From Cellulomonas cellasea (GTDB lineage: Bacteria > Actinomycetota > Actinomycetes > Actinomycetales > Cellulomonadaceae): DNA of 64,000 nt. The notes under the pieces were generated by a model, which was given only the letters and a program-made list of their open reading frames with translations, had not been told where the DNA came from and did not search any database. The stretch is taken from the NCBI RefSeq assembly GCF_006538745.1, contig NZ_BJLR01000030.1:296317-360316 (forward strand), in the 5' to 3' direction. How positions within the stretch are numbered: position 1 is the first letter of the stretch; each line of letters begins with the position of its first letter. Below, one piece after another: positions 1 to 8,302 of this stretch. Position numbers and translations under genes: made by a program.

Positions 1-206
1 GGCGGAGCGCCCGGACCCGCGGACCCCGGCTCCTCCCGCGTGAGCGCCTCGGTGCCCCCCGCGACCGTGAGGTACACGTTGGTCCCGGTGTCGGAGTCCG
101 CGACGGGGAACACGTTGACCGCGTCGACCCGTGCGCGCGCGGCGGCGAGCGCCGTGGTCGCGGCGGCCGCCCACGCGCGCAGCGCCGTCCCGTCGAGCCG
201 CTCCAA
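1..206 (-). CDS. DAK2-domain (YloV/DhaL-like) protein, N-terminal part
   Basis: Only the first ~68 codons are in the window; the gene runs off the left edge. The frame reads through NVFPVADSDTGTNVYLT, the signature of the DAK2 (DhaL-like) nucleotide-binding domain, whose clustered Asp residues bind magnesium. Proteins with this N-terminus in actinobacteria and Firmicutes (YloV, FakA) usually lie beside rpmB; FakA is a fatty-acid kinase subunit, but a kinase role here is inference. I start it at TTG 206 because AGGAG lies about 13 nt upstream; an in-frame GTG twelve codons earlier is possible but has the AGGAG inside it. It is divergent from rpmB. Confidence 0.72.
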   Translation of the reverse strand, partial: MERLDGTALRAWAAAATTALAAARARVDAVNVFPVADSDTGTNVYLTVAGGTEALTREEPGSAGPGAP

Positions 207-358
207 CCGCCCGTGCCCCGTTCTCCTCGACCTGCCCCCGCGCACCCGCTCGCGTGCGTGTCCTGCTCGTCTCCGCGCGTCCCGCTCCGACGTCGCGCGC
301 GGGCCACCGGCCGTCGCCGCGCGACGCGTGCCCACACGATGCCCCATCCCGCCGACAT

Positions 359-388
359 TTGGGTCGTGGCTCGGGCATGGGCTAGTCT
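359..388 (+). promoter_or_regulatory. Probable rpmB promoter
   Basis: TTGGGT (359-364) and TAGTCT (383-388) are separated by 18 nt and sit in the 334-nt space between the DAK2 gene and rpmB. This would give rpmB a leader of about 145 nt. I see no recognised riboswitch or protein gene in that leader. Confidence 0.45.
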
Positions 389-540
389 TTCCAGGTTGCC
401 CGGCAGGTCCGCCGCCGGGCGCAGGTGGTGCAGGTCCGTCCCGCACGGTCCCACGTCGTCCTCACGGACGGTGCGGAGCGCACCATCCGACCCAGACTTC
501 GCCGCGAGAGCGGCGTGCTCGACCGAACCAGGAGAAGACC

Positions 541-732
541 GTGGCTGCCACCTGCGACGTCTGCGCCAAGCGCCCGAGCTTCGGGCACAGCGTCTCGCAC
601 TCCCACGTGCGCACCAAGCGCCGTTGGAACCCGAACATCCAGCGTGTCCGCGCCGTCGTGGCGGGTGCCCCCAAGCGCCTCAACGTCTGCACGTCGTGCC
701 TCAAGGCCGGCAAGGTGCAGCGCGCGGTCTGA
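541..732 (+). CDS. rpmB: 50S ribosomal protein L28
   Basis: A 63-residue protein of normal L28 length. It has CDVC near the N-terminus (residues 5-8) and CTSC near residue 50, the two CxxC pairs of the zinc-binding form, plus a basic middle with HSHVRTKRRWNPN. L28 is a late-assembling structural protein of the large ribosomal subunit. The GTG start is fixed by AGGAG about 8 nt upstream; open frame continues upstream but has no family similarity. A strong terminator follows. Because the cysteine pairs are intact, this is not the zinc-free paralogue that Zur-controlled loci encode. Confidence 0.97.
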   Translation: MAATCDVCAKRPSFGHSVSHSHVRTKRRWNPNIQRVRAVVAGAPKRLNVCTSCLKAGKVQRAV

Positions 733-773
733 CCGCAGCTCCCCGGATGCCTGACGGCCGCTCGGCCGTCACC

Positions 774-807
774 GAAGGCCCACGAGGTCGTCATCTCGTG
801 GGCCTTC
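774..807 (+). terminator. rpmB terminator
   Basis: A perfect 13-bp stem, GAAGGCCCACGAG with CTCGTGGGCCTTC, and an 8-nt loop, 41 nt after the rpmB stop. The following U tract is weak. Confidence 0.75.
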
Positions 808-839
808 GTGCTGCCCGCACGGTGTGGCATCGTGAGCCC

Positions 840-1373
840 ATGGTGCAGCAGATCGAGGAAGTCACCGTCCGGGTCGCCGACGCGTCGGACGCCCAGGCCA
901 TCGCGCGCGTGCACGTGCGGTCCTGGCAGGAGGCGTACGTCGGGATCCTGCCGGCGGACTACCTCGAGTCGCTCGACCTCGAGGCGCGGGCCCGCCGCTG
1001 GGAGCAGGACCTGCGCGAGGGCCCGCAGCAGCACGTGCGCACGTGGCTCGCGCAGGCCGGCTCCGAGGTCGTGGGCTTCCTGACGCTGGGCCCGAGCCGC
1101 GACGAGGACGCCGGGCGCCTCGACCTCGAGATCTATGCCGTCTACCTCGACCCGCAGCGCTGGGGCCAGGGCGTCGCACGCGACCTCATGCGCACGGTCG
1201 TCGGCGAGGTCGACCGGCGCGCCGCGATCTCGCTGTGGGTCGCAGCCGCGAACGAGCGCGCCCGGCACTTCTACCGCCGCAACGGCTTCCAGGCCGACGG
1301 CACGGAGCGCTACGAGACGGTCGGCGGCATCGAGCTCCTCCAGGTGCGCTACCGCCGCCCCGGCGCGCACTGA
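840..1373 (+). CDS. GNAT family N-acetyltransferase
   Basis: A 177-residue single-domain GNAT protein. The acetyl-CoA pyrophosphate loop is visible as RWGQGVARDLM in the middle, preceded by the beta-strand YAVYLDP and followed by the C-terminal NERARHFYRRNGF, where GNAT enzymes carry their conserved Tyr/Phe near the thiol. The N-terminal SWQEAYVGILPADYL is common in actinobacterial homologues. The substrate cannot be read from sequence. Start at ATG 840; the gene stands alone after the rpmB terminator and converges on thiL. Confidence 0.88.
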   Translation: MVQQIEEVTVRVADASDAQAIARVHVRSWQEAYVGILPADYLESLDLEARARRWEQDLREGPQQHVRTWLAQAGSEVVGFLTLGPSRDEDAGRLDLEIYAVYLDPQRWGQGVARDLMRTVVGEVDRRAAISLWVAAANERARHFYRRNGFQADGTERYETVGGIELLQVRYRRPGAH

Positions 1374-1393
1374 GGCCTCCGGCGCGGGACACC

Positions 1394-1506
1394 GGGCTCA
1401 TCGCGCGAGGCGGTCGCACCCGGCCGCACCGCGCGGCGTGGTCCCACCTGGGCTCACCGCGCGACGCAGTCGCACCCGCGGCTCACGTCGCGAAGTGGTC
1501 CCACCC
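1394..1506. repeat. Four 28-bp imperfect tandem repeats at the thiL 3' end
   Basis: Units begin near 1394, 1422, 1450 and 1479, a period of 28, 28 and 29 bp. Units 1 and 3 match at 25 of 28 positions (GGGCTCA-CGCGCGA-GC-GTCGCACCC); units 2 and 4 share GTGGTCCCACC. The pattern is therefore a duplicated 56-bp dimer. The last unit overlaps the final codons of thiL; the others are non-coding. Confidence 0.75.
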
Positions 1507-2469
1507 GGTCGTCCGCGCGTCCGGCTCCCGCCCCTCGACGAGCACGCCGGCAGCCCCCGACCCGACCGGGAGCACGCGGCCGACCGCACGGAACGGCGCC
1601 GGCAGCACCGTTCCCGGCGGGAACGTCGCGAGCAGCCCGTGGTCCTCGCCGCCTGTGAGCACCCACTCGCGCGGGTCGGCGCCGAGCAGTCCGGCGGCGT
1701 CCGCCAGGCGCTCCAGGTCACCCGCGAACGCGGAGCTCGGCTCGTCGAGGTCCAGCACGACGCCGCTCGCCCGGGCGATCCGGCCGGCGTCGCGCAGCAG
1801 ACCGTCGGACACGTCGAGCATCGCGGTCGCGCCGGCGTCCGCCGCGACCGGGCCCGCGAGGAGCGGCGGGTCGGGTCGCAGGTAGGCCTCGACGAGCCCC
1901 GGGTCGGCGTCGCCGCGGCCCGCGAGCAGGAGGGCCAGCCCGGCGGCCGAGCGCCCCTGCACCCCCGCGTGCGCGACGACGTCCCCGGGGCGCGCGCCCG
2001 AGCGCAGGACCGGCGCGCGTCCACCCAGGTCGCCGTGCACCGTCACCGCGACCACGACCGCGGGACCGCCCGAGAGGTCTCCCCCGACGACGCCCACGTC
2101 GAGCGGCGCGCAGGCCGCCCCCAGCCCGCGCGCGAGCCCGGACACCCACGACGCCGCGAGGTCCCCGGGCGCGACGAGCGCGACGACGAGCGCGGTCGGC
2201 ACGGCACCCATCGCGGCGACGTCCGCGAGGTTCTGCGCGGCCGCCCGGCGCCCGACGTCCTCACCGCCGGACCAGTCCCGGCGGAAGTGCCGACCTTCGA
2301 CGAGCACGTCGGTCGAGACGACGACCCGGCCGTCCGGCGCCCGCACGACCGCGGCGTCGTCGCCCGGCGGCACGAGCGTCCGTGAGCCGCGCGGCAGGTG
2401 CGGGAAGATCCGGGCGAGCAGCTCGTCCTCGGACAGGTCGGCCACGGTCGGCTCGTCGGGGGCGCTCAC
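1483..2469 (-). CDS. thiL: Thiamine-monophosphate kinase
   Basis: A 328-residue protein. ThiL phosphorylates thiamine monophosphate to the active cofactor thiamine diphosphate. Family marks are PPGDDAAV (Asp 37-38, metal binding), STDVLVEGRHFRRDW, AAMGAVPTALVVAL and the C-terminal MLDVSDGLLRDAGRI and TGGEDHGLLATFP. The GTG start at 2469 is chosen because TAGCGT lies 8 nt upstream, the leaderless pattern seen all over this window. Beside rpmB, thiL has a conserved actinobacterial position. Its last codons (WDHFAT) form one copy of a 28-bp repeat that continues past the stop. Confidence 0.95.
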   Translation of the reverse strand: MSAPDEPTVADLSEDELLARIFPHLPRGSRTLVPPGDDAAVVRAPDGRVVVSTDVLVEGRHFRRDWSGGEDVGRRAAAQNLADVAAMGAVPTALVVALVAPGDLAASWVSGLARGLGAACAPLDVGVVGGDLSGGPAVVVAVTVHGDLGGRAPVLRSGARPGDVVAHAGVQGRSAAGLALLLAGRGDADPGLVEAYLRPDPPLLAGPVAADAGATAMLDVSDGLLRDAGRIARASGVVLDLDEPSSAFAGDLERLADAAGLLGADPREWVLTGGEDHGLLATFPPGTVLPAPFRAVGRVLPVGSGAAGVLVEGREPDARTTGWDHFAT

Positions 2470-2600
2470 GACGGGCCACGCTATCCCGGTCGACGCGGTG
2501 CGGGGTGTGCGCGACGGGGGTCCGCGGCGGGGACGCAGGCCGGTCGGCGGCAGGTCGGCGCCCGGTCGGCGGCCCTGGGTCGGCGGGTTAGCGTGAGGGC

Positions 2601-3224
2601 GTGCACCGCAGACCCCCGCCTCCCACCCCTCGCGCTCCCCGTCACCGGTGCGCGCGGCGTGCGTCCGGGATCGGGGGCGTCGCGGTGCTCGTGGCGGTCG
2701 CCGGCTGTGCGCCCACGGTCTCGGTCGCCGAGGCCCCCTACGGCCACGTCCCGGAGTGCGCGCGCGTCGTGCTCGCGCTGCCGCCCGAGCTCGGTGGGCT
2801 CCCGCAGCTCGCGACGTCGAGCCAGGCCAGCACCGCGTGGGGCACCGCGACGTCGCCGATCGTGCTGCGCTGCGGTGTCGAGCCCCCCGGGCCGACGACC
2901 GACCGGTGCGTGACGGTCGAGACGCCGGGCGGCCCGAGCGTCGACTGGCTCGCGGTGCCGGCCGACGACGAGGTGGACCCGGGCGCGGCCACGGACGCCC
3001 CCGAGGGTGCGGAGGCGCCGGACGCACCGTCCGACGGCGTGACCGGCGGCGGCACGGTCGGCGCGACGGACTGGACCTTCACGACGTACGGGCGCGAGCC
3101 GGCGATCGAGGTCGTCGTGCCCGCGGAGGTCGTCTCGGAGCGCTCGACGTCGTTCCTCGACCAGCTCGGCCCGGCCGTCGACCTGCTCGCGCCCGAGCGC
3201 ACCTGCCTGGGGCTCACGAGCTGA
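2601..3224 (+). CDS. DUF3515 family lipoprotein
   Basis: A 207-residue protein with a signal sequence and lipobox (VAVAGC, Cys near residue 36), so it should be lipid-anchored outside the membrane. The mature part carries paired cysteines (PECARV, LRCGVE, DRCVTV, RTCLGL), as in DUF3515 proteins, which occur beside ddl, gpsA and thiL throughout actinobacteria. A linker of Asp/Ala/Pro near residues 115-150 looks disordered. TAGCGT at 2589-2594 is 6 nt before the GTG, suggesting a leaderless transcript. Function unknown; the neighbourhood suggests an envelope role, which is inference. Confidence 0.85.
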   Translation: MHRRPPPPTPRAPRHRCARRASGIGGVAVLVAVAGCAPTVSVAEAPYGHVPECARVVLALPPELGGLPQLATSSQASTAWGTATSPIVLRCGVEPPGPTTDRCVTVETPGGPSVDWLAVPADDEVDPGAATDAPEGAEAPDAPSDGVTGGGTVGATDWTFTTYGREPAIEVVVPAEVVSERSTSFLDQLGPAVDLLAPERTCLGLTS

Positions 3225-3310
3225 CCTCGGGCGGACCGACGCGTGCGTCGACCGAGGCGGCGGCGGACCGCCACCGGGACGGGAGGCGGCCGCCGGGTAC
3301 GGTGTGCGCC

Positions 3311-3841
3311 GTGCAGACGAGCGTCATCGCCCCGGACGACCCCCGCGCCCCCGACGTGCGCCAGCTGCTCGAGCGGCACCTCGCGCTCATGAACGCGCAG
3401 AGCCCGCCCGAGGACGTGCACGCGCTCGACGTCGACGGGCTCGTCGACCCGTCCGTCACGTTCGTGAGCCTGCGCTCGGAGGGTGTCCTGCTCGGCGTCG
3501 CGGCGCTCAAGCAGCTCGACGCGACGCACGCCGAGGTCAAGTCGATGCACACAGCCGAGGAGGCGCGCGGTCGCGGCGTCGGGCGTGCGCTGCTCGACCA
3601 CCTGCTCGGCCTCGCGCGCGAGCGGGGGCTCGAGCGGGTGAGCCTCGAGACGGGGTCGCAGCCCGGCTTCGCCCCGGCCCGGGCGCTGTACGCGCGCGCC
3701 GGCTTCGCGGAGTGCGGGCCGTTCGCCGCCTACCTGCCGAGCCCGCACAGCACCTTCATGACGCGCGTCGTCGACCCTCGGCTCGCACCGGCCGAGGACC
3801 TCGTCCCGACTCCGCCGGCACCGGTCGCCGAGCGCGCCTGA
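3311..3841 (+). CDS. GNAT family N-acetyltransferase
   Basis: A 176-residue GNAT enzyme of the YkkB/PhnO-like small type. The acetyl-CoA loop is RGRGVGRALLDHLLGLARERG, and ALYARAGFAECGPFAAY forms the usual C-terminal part; LKQLDATHAEVKSMHTAEEARGRG before it is typical of this group, which acts on small amines or amino acids. TACGGT (3298-3303) lies 7 nt before the GTG. It converges on ddl with only 6 bp between the two stop codons and shows no obvious common terminator. Confidence 0.9.
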   Translation: MQTSVIAPDDPRAPDVRQLLERHLALMNAQSPPEDVHALDVDGLVDPSVTFVSLRSEGVLLGVAALKQLDATHAEVKSMHTAEEARGRGVGRALLDHLLGLARERGLERVSLETGSQPGFAPARALYARAGFAECGPFAAYLPSPHSTFMTRVVDPRLAPAEDLVPTPPAPVAERA

Positions 3842-3847
3842 CCGCCC

Positions 3848-4996
3848 TCAGCGCAGCCCGGTCGGCCGCTCGAGCGCGAGGCGCAGCAGCTCGTCGATGA
3901 GGTCGGGGTACGTGAGCCCCGTCGCCTCCCACATGCGCGGGTACATCGAGAACGGCGTGAAGCCCGGCATCGTGTTGATCTCGTTGACGACGACCTCGCC
4001 GTCCGGGGTGACGAAGACGTCGACGCGCGCGAGACCCTCGCAGCTCACGGCCTCGAACGTGCGGACCGCGACGTCCTGCACCTGCGCGACGAGGTCGCCC
4101 GGCAGGTCGGCGGGGCACGTGAGCTCGACCGCGCTCTCGTCGAGGTACTTGGCCTCGAAGTCGTAGAACCCGTTCTTGGCGTCGCTCACGACGATCTCGC
4201 CCGGCAGCGACGCCCGGGCACGCGCGCCGTGGCGCCCGCCGAGCACCGCGCACTCGATCTCGCGCCCGGAGATGCCGGTCTCGACGAGCACCTTGGGGTC
4301 GTGGCGCTCGGCCTCCGCGACGGCGGCGGGCAGGTCCGCGAGGTCGTCGACCCGGGAGATCCCGAGGCTCGACCCGGCCCGCGCGGGCTTGACGTAGACC
4401 GGCAGCCCGAGGCCCCGCACCTGCTGCGTCCAGCCCTCGGGGTCGCGCCCGAAGTCACCGGGCCGGAGCACCACGAACGGTGCGACGGGCAGCCCCTGGC
4501 CCGCGAGCACGAGCTTCATCACGTGCTTGTCCATGCCGACGGCGGACGCGAGCACGCCCGCGCCGACGTAGCGCACGTCCGCGAGCTCGAGCATGCCCTG
4601 CAGCGTGCCGTCCTCACCGAACGGGCCGTGCAGCAGGGGGAAGACGACGTCGACCTGCCCGATGTCCCGCGGCAGCAGCCCGGCCTCGAGCACCCGGACC
4701 GCGTCCTCGTCGGCGGCCTGCGGCAGCAGCACCCGCCGGGGACCGTCGACGACCTCGGGGAGCCGCCCGTCGACGATCGACCAGAGGTCCGGGTCGTCCT
4801 CGACGAGGACCCAGCGCCCCCCGGGCGTGATGCCGACCGGGAGGACGTCGTAGCTGCTGCGGTCGATCGCGCGGAGCACGCCGCCGGCGGTCGCGCAGCT
4901 GATCGCGTGCTCCCCGGAGCGGCCGCCGAACAGCAGCAGCACGCGCGGGCGCGGTCCGGTCGCAGGGACGTCGAGCGGGGGCGGGGTCGTCTCCAT
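3848..4996 (-). CDS. ddl: D-alanine--D-alanine ligase
   Basis: A 382-residue ATP-grasp enzyme that joins two D-alanines for the peptidoglycan stem peptide in the cytoplasm. Visible marks are LLFGGRSGEHAISCATA at the N-terminus, FPLLHGPFGEDGTLQGMLEL, KPARAGSSLGISRV (the P-loop-like lid) and the Mg-binding VNEINTMPGFTPFSMYPRMW. Length fits the long Ddl type. TAGGGT stands 8 nt before the ATG, so it may be leaderless. It is divergent from the PLP enzyme at 5125 and lies in the ddl-gpsA-plsC-murA envelope stretch. Confidence 0.97.
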   Translation of the reverse strand: METTPPPLDVPATGPRPRVLLLFGGRSGEHAISCATAGGVLRAIDRSSYDVLPVGITPGGRWVLVEDDPDLWSIVDGRLPEVVDGPRRVLLPQAADEDAVRVLEAGLLPRDIGQVDVVFPLLHGPFGEDGTLQGMLELADVRYVGAGVLASAVGMDKHVMKLVLAGQGLPVAPFVVLRPGDFGRDPEGWTQQVRGLGLPVYVKPARAGSSLGISRVDDLADLPAAVAEAERHDPKVLVETGISGREIECAVLGGRHGARARASLPGEIVVSDAKNGFYDFEAKYLDESAVELTCPADLPGDLVAQVQDVAVRTFEAVSCEGLARVDVFVTPDGEVVVNEINTMPGFTPFSMYPRMWEATGLTYPDLIDELLRLALERPTGLR

Positions 4997-5124
4997 CGCG
5001 CCCGACCCTACCGGCCCCGACCGGCCCCCGGACGCGGTCCGGCGACCGGCCACCGAGCGGTCGTCGAGCGGTCGCCGAGCGAGCGGCGGGACGCCGGCCG
5101 CCGTGCCCCGACTACCCTGGGTCC

Positions 5125-6309
5125 GTGCTCGACGACCACACCGCAGCCCACCCCTCCGTCGCCCCGGCGACCCTCGCCGTGACGGCCGGGCGCCCGCCCC
5201 GCACGCCCGGGGCACCGCTCAACCCGCCCGTCGTGCTGACGTCCACGTTCGTCTCGGCCGGGGTCCCGGGACCGGGCGACCCGCTGTACGGGCGCATCGA
5301 CACCGAGGCGTGGCACCCGTTCGAGGAGACCCTCGGCCGGCTCGAGGGGTCGACGCACCCCGCGCTCGTCTTCGCCTCCGGGATGGCCGCGATCGCCGCC
5401 GCGCTCTCGCTCGTGCCGCCCGGCGGGCGCCTCGTGATGCCGCGCCACGCGTACCAGGTGTCCCTCGGCTACGCGCGCGACCTCGCCGAGCGCTCGGGCG
5501 TCGAGGTGCAGCTCGTCGACATCGACCGGACGGAGGAGGTCCTCGCTGCGGTGCGCGGCGACGCCGGCGGGCGGGCGGCCGACCTGCTGTGGGTCGAGTC
5601 CCCGACGAACCCGATGCTCGAGGTCGCCGACCTGCCCGCGCTGGTCGCGGGCGCGCACGACGCGGGCGCGCTCGTCGCGGTCGACAACACGTTCGCGACC
5701 CCGCTCGTCCAGCGGCCGTTCGAGCACGGCGCCGACGTCGTCGTGCACTCGGTGACCAAGTACCTCGCAGGGCACAGCGACGTCGTGCTCGGCGCGGCCC
5801 TCGCGGACGACGACGACCTCCACGCCCGGCTGCACGCCTACCGCACGATGCACGGCGGCATCGCCGGCCCGTTCGAGGTGTGGCTCGCGCTCCGCGGGGT
5901 CCGGACGCTCGCCCTGCGCGTCGAGCGCGCGCAGGCCAACGCCGCGGAGCTCGCCCGCCGGCTCGCGGACCATCCCGGCGTCGCGCTCGTGCGCCACCCG
6001 AGCCTGCCGGACGACCCCGGCCACGCGCGCGCGACGGCGCAGATGAACGGGTACGGCGCGATCCTCGGCGTCGTCCCGCGCGGCGGAGTCGCCGCGGCCG
6101 ACGCGGTCGTGGACGCGGTCCGCCTGTGGGTCCCCGCGACGAGCCTCGGCGGCGTCGACTCGATGCTCGAGCGCCGGCGCCGGTTCGCGACCGAGTCGCC
6201 GACCGTGCCCGAGGACCTGTTGCGGCTCTCGGTCGGCATCGAGGACGTCGAGGACCTGTGGGCCGACCTCGACCAGGCGCTCACCGCGGCGCAGCGCGCG
6301 GAGGGCTGA
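5125..6309 (+). CDS. Trans-sulfuration family PLP enzyme (cystathionine synthase/lyase-like)
   Basis: A 394-residue Cys/Met-metabolism PLP enzyme. The cofactor lysine is Lys212 in [15 protein letters not shown]; other family marks are [32 protein letters not shown] and [12 protein letters not shown]. These enzymes interconvert cysteine, homocysteine and cystathionine; sequence alone does not decide between gamma-synthase, beta-lyase and gamma-lyase, and the Tyr-Gly-Arg motif followed by Ile-Asp is unusual for MetB. TACCCT is 6 nt before the GTG start, so the message is probably leaderless. Confidence 0.9.
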   Translation: MLDDHTAAHPSVAPATLAVTAGRPPRTPGAPLNPPVVLTSTFVSAGVPGPGDPLYGRIDTEAWHPFEETLGRLEGSTHPALVFASGMAAIAAALSLVPPGGRLVMPRHAYQVSLGYARDLAERSGVEVQLVDIDRTEEVLAAVRGDAGGRAADLLWVESPTNPMLEVADLPALVAGAHDAGALVAVDNTFATPLVQRPFEHGADVVVHSVTKYLAGHSDVVLGAALADDDDLHARLHAYRTMHGGIAGPFEVWLALRGVRTLALRVERAQANAAELARRLADHPGVALVRHPSLPDDPGHARATAQMNGYGAILGVVPRGGVAAADAVVDAVRLWVPATSLGGVDSMLERRRRFATESPTVPEDLLRLSVGIEDVEDLWADLDQALTAAQRAEG

Positions 6310-6423
6310 CCGGGCGGGCCCTCCGGGACCGGCCAGGCCGACCTGCCTCGCCGGAGTGGGTGCGGCGCGGCGCCGGACCCGGGTGCCCCGGGGCCGACAC
6401 CGCGCCGGCGTCGGCCGGAGCGG

Positions 6424-7452
6424 TCAGACGCCCTCGGCCTTGTGCGGCCGGGCCAGCAGGAGGCTCGCGAGCCGGTCGACGGGCAGCCCCTCGTGCACGA
6501 CCTGCACGACGGCGGACGTGATCGGCATCTCGACGCCCACGCTCGTCGCGAGCTCGAGCACCGAGCGTGAGCTCTTGACGCCCTCGGCGGTCCCGCCCGT
6601 CGCCTCGATGGCCTCGGCGAGCGTCATGCCCTGCCCCAGGTGCACGCCGAGCGTGTGGTTGCGGGAGTCCGGCGACGCGCACGTGGCCATGAGGTCGCCC
6701 ATGCCCGCGAGCCCGGGGAACGTGTCGGCGTCGGCCCCGAGCGCGAGGCCCAGGCGGGTGATCTCGACGAGGCCGCGCGTGATGACGGTGGCCATGGTGT
6801 TGAAGCCGAGGCCGCGCCCCTGCGAGATCCCGACCGCGAGCGCGATGACGTTCTTGACCGCCCCGCAGAGCTCGACCCCGACGACGTCGTCGTTCGTGTA
6901 GGGCCGGAAGTACGACGACGCGCACGCCTGCGCCACGAGCCGTGCGGTCGCGTCGCTCGACGACGCCACGACGGTCGCGGTGGGCTGGCGCTGGGCGATC
7001 TCGCGCGCGAGGTTGGGGCCGGAGACGACGGCGACGCGCTCGTCGGGCAGCCCGAGCGCCTCGGCGACGACCTGGCTCATGCGCCGGTCGGTCGCGAGTT
7101 CGACGCCCTTCATGAGCGAGACGGCCACGGCGCCGGCCGGGAACGCGTCCCGCAGCGGCTCGAGCGTCGCGCGCGCGCTCTGCGACGGGATCGCGATGGC
7201 CACGAGTTCGGCGCCCGCGAGCGCCGCCCGTGCGTCGGTCGTCGCGGTCACGGCGTCGGGCAGCCGGATCCCCGGCAGGTAGGCCTCGTTGCGGTGCTCG
7301 CGCGCGATCTGCTCGCACGTCGCGGCGCTGCGCCCCCAGACGGTGACGTCGCAGCCGGCGTCCGCGAGGACCGCCGCGAAGGTCGTCCCCCACGCGCCCG
7401 AGCCCAGCACCGTGGCGCGCACGGCGTGCTCCCCGGTCGCCTGCTCCGTCAC
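6424..7452 (-). CDS. gpsA: Glycerol-3-phosphate dehydrogenase [NAD(P)+]
   Basis: A 342-residue enzyme that reduces dihydroxyacetone phosphate to sn-glycerol 3-phosphate, the backbone for phospholipids. The Rossmann motif GSGAWGTTFA starts the protein, followed by SLMKGVE, VSGPNLAREIA, the catalytic-lysine segment GAVKNVIALAVG and GLAGMGDLMATC. Its GTG start overlaps the stop of the upstream acyltransferase gene (GTGA), so the two are co-translated: one makes glycerol phosphate, the other probably uses the acylated product. Confidence 0.97.
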   Translation of the reverse strand: MTEQATGEHAVRATVLGSGAWGTTFAAVLADAGCDVTVWGRSAATCEQIAREHRNEAYLPGIRLPDAVTATTDARAALAGAELVAIAIPSQSARATLEPLRDAFPAGAVAVSLMKGVELATDRRMSQVVAEALGLPDERVAVVSGPNLAREIAQRQPTATVVASSSDATARLVAQACASSYFRPYTNDDVVGVELCGAVKNVIALAVGISQGRGLGFNTMATVITRGLVEITRLGLALGADADTFPGLAGMGDLMATCASPDSRNHTLGVHLGQGMTLAEAIEATGGTAEGVKSSRSVLELATSVGVEMPITSAVVQVVHEGLPVDRLASLLLARPHKAEGV

Positions 7453-8195
7453 GGGGTCCCCGGCTTCGCCGAGCCGTCGCCGCCCTGCTTCGCCCGGCGC
7501 ATGTCGTAGCGCGTCTCCGGGGCCTTCTCGCCGCGGATCCCCTCGAGCAGGACCGTGATGGCGGCCATGATCCGCTCGGTCGCCTCGCGCAGCGTCGCGG
7601 TGTCCTGCGGCCGGCCGTAGAGGTCGTCGAGCACCACGGGCGGGCCGGCGACGATCGTGACCTTCTTGCGCGGGAACGGCTTGAGCACCTTGGAGTACCG
7701 CCCGAGGACGTCCTGCGGGCCCCACTGCGCGACGGGGATCACCGGCACCTGCGTGGTGAGCGCGAGCCGCGCGACGCCGGTCTTGCCGTTCATGGGCCAC
7801 AGCGCGGGCTCGCGGGTCAGCGTCCCCTCGGGGAACACCGCGACGCACTCGCCGTCGCGCAGCGCCTGGACCCCGGCCTCGAGCGAGCGCCCGGCGTCGC
7901 TGCTGCCCCGGTAGACGGGGATCTGGCCCGTCGCGTGCAGGACCTTGCCGAGCACCGGGACCCGGAACAGCGGGTCCTTCGCGAGGATGCGCGGCGCGAA
8001 GCCGGCGTCCCACAGGTAGTGCGCGAACGTGAGCGGGTCGATCTCGGTCATGTGGTTCGCCGCTGCGATGAACCCGCCCGACGTCGGCAGGTGCTCGGTC
8101 CCGTGCCAGTCGGCCCGGGTCATCGAGAACATCAGCGGCCGCACGATGCGGGCGACGTTGCGGTAGGCGCGGTTGGACCGCTTCGGTGCTGGCAC
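7449..8195 (-). CDS. PlsC-like lysophospholipid (1-acylglycerol-3-phosphate) acyltransferase
   Basis: A 248-residue acyltransferase. It has the HX4D catalytic motif in NHMTEIDPLTF, and the acceptor motif FPEGTLTREP; VPVIPVAQWG forms motif IV. The enzyme should acylate lysophosphatidate at the membrane; exact acyl acceptor not provable. The start is GTG 8195, with TAGCAT 8 nt upstream. It overlaps gpsA by 4 bp and comes after murA on the same strand, separated from it by a terminator. Confidence 0.93.
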   Translation of the reverse strand: MPAPKRSNRAYRNVARIVRPLMFSMTRADWHGTEHLPTSGGFIAAANHMTEIDPLTFAHYLWDAGFAPRILAKDPLFRVPVLGKVLHATGQIPVYRGSSDAGRSLEAGVQALRDGECVAVFPEGTLTREPALWPMNGKTGVARLALTTQVPVIPVAQWGPQDVLGRYSKVLKPFPRKKVTIVAGPPVVLDDLYGRPQDTATLREATERIMAAITVLLEGIRGEKAPETRYDMRRAKQGGDGSAKPGTP

Positions 8196-8247
8196 GCTGA
8201 CGGATGCTACCCGTCCCGCTCGCAGCAGGTGTGTCCCGGGACGCGCC

Positions 8248-8278
8248 GCGAGCCCGCACCGGACGGGTGCGGGCTCGC
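8248..8278 (-). terminator. murA terminator
   Basis: A 13-bp stem, GCGAGCCCGCACC with GGTGCGGGCTCGC, and a 5-nt loop between murA and the acyltransferase gene. Confidence 0.7.
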
Positions 8279-8302
8279 GGGTCGGGCTGGGGTCGGGCGA
8301 CG

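Noticed and set aside
390..540. Possible riboswitch or ribosomal-protein leader before rpmB
   Set aside because: Short GC-rich inverted repeats are present, but no known leader fold could be drawn with confidence.
40..732. A long plus-strand frame that would extend rpmB upstream by over 160 residues
   Set aside because: It is antisense to the DAK2 gene and has no L28-like extension; the AGGAG before GTG 541 fixes the start.
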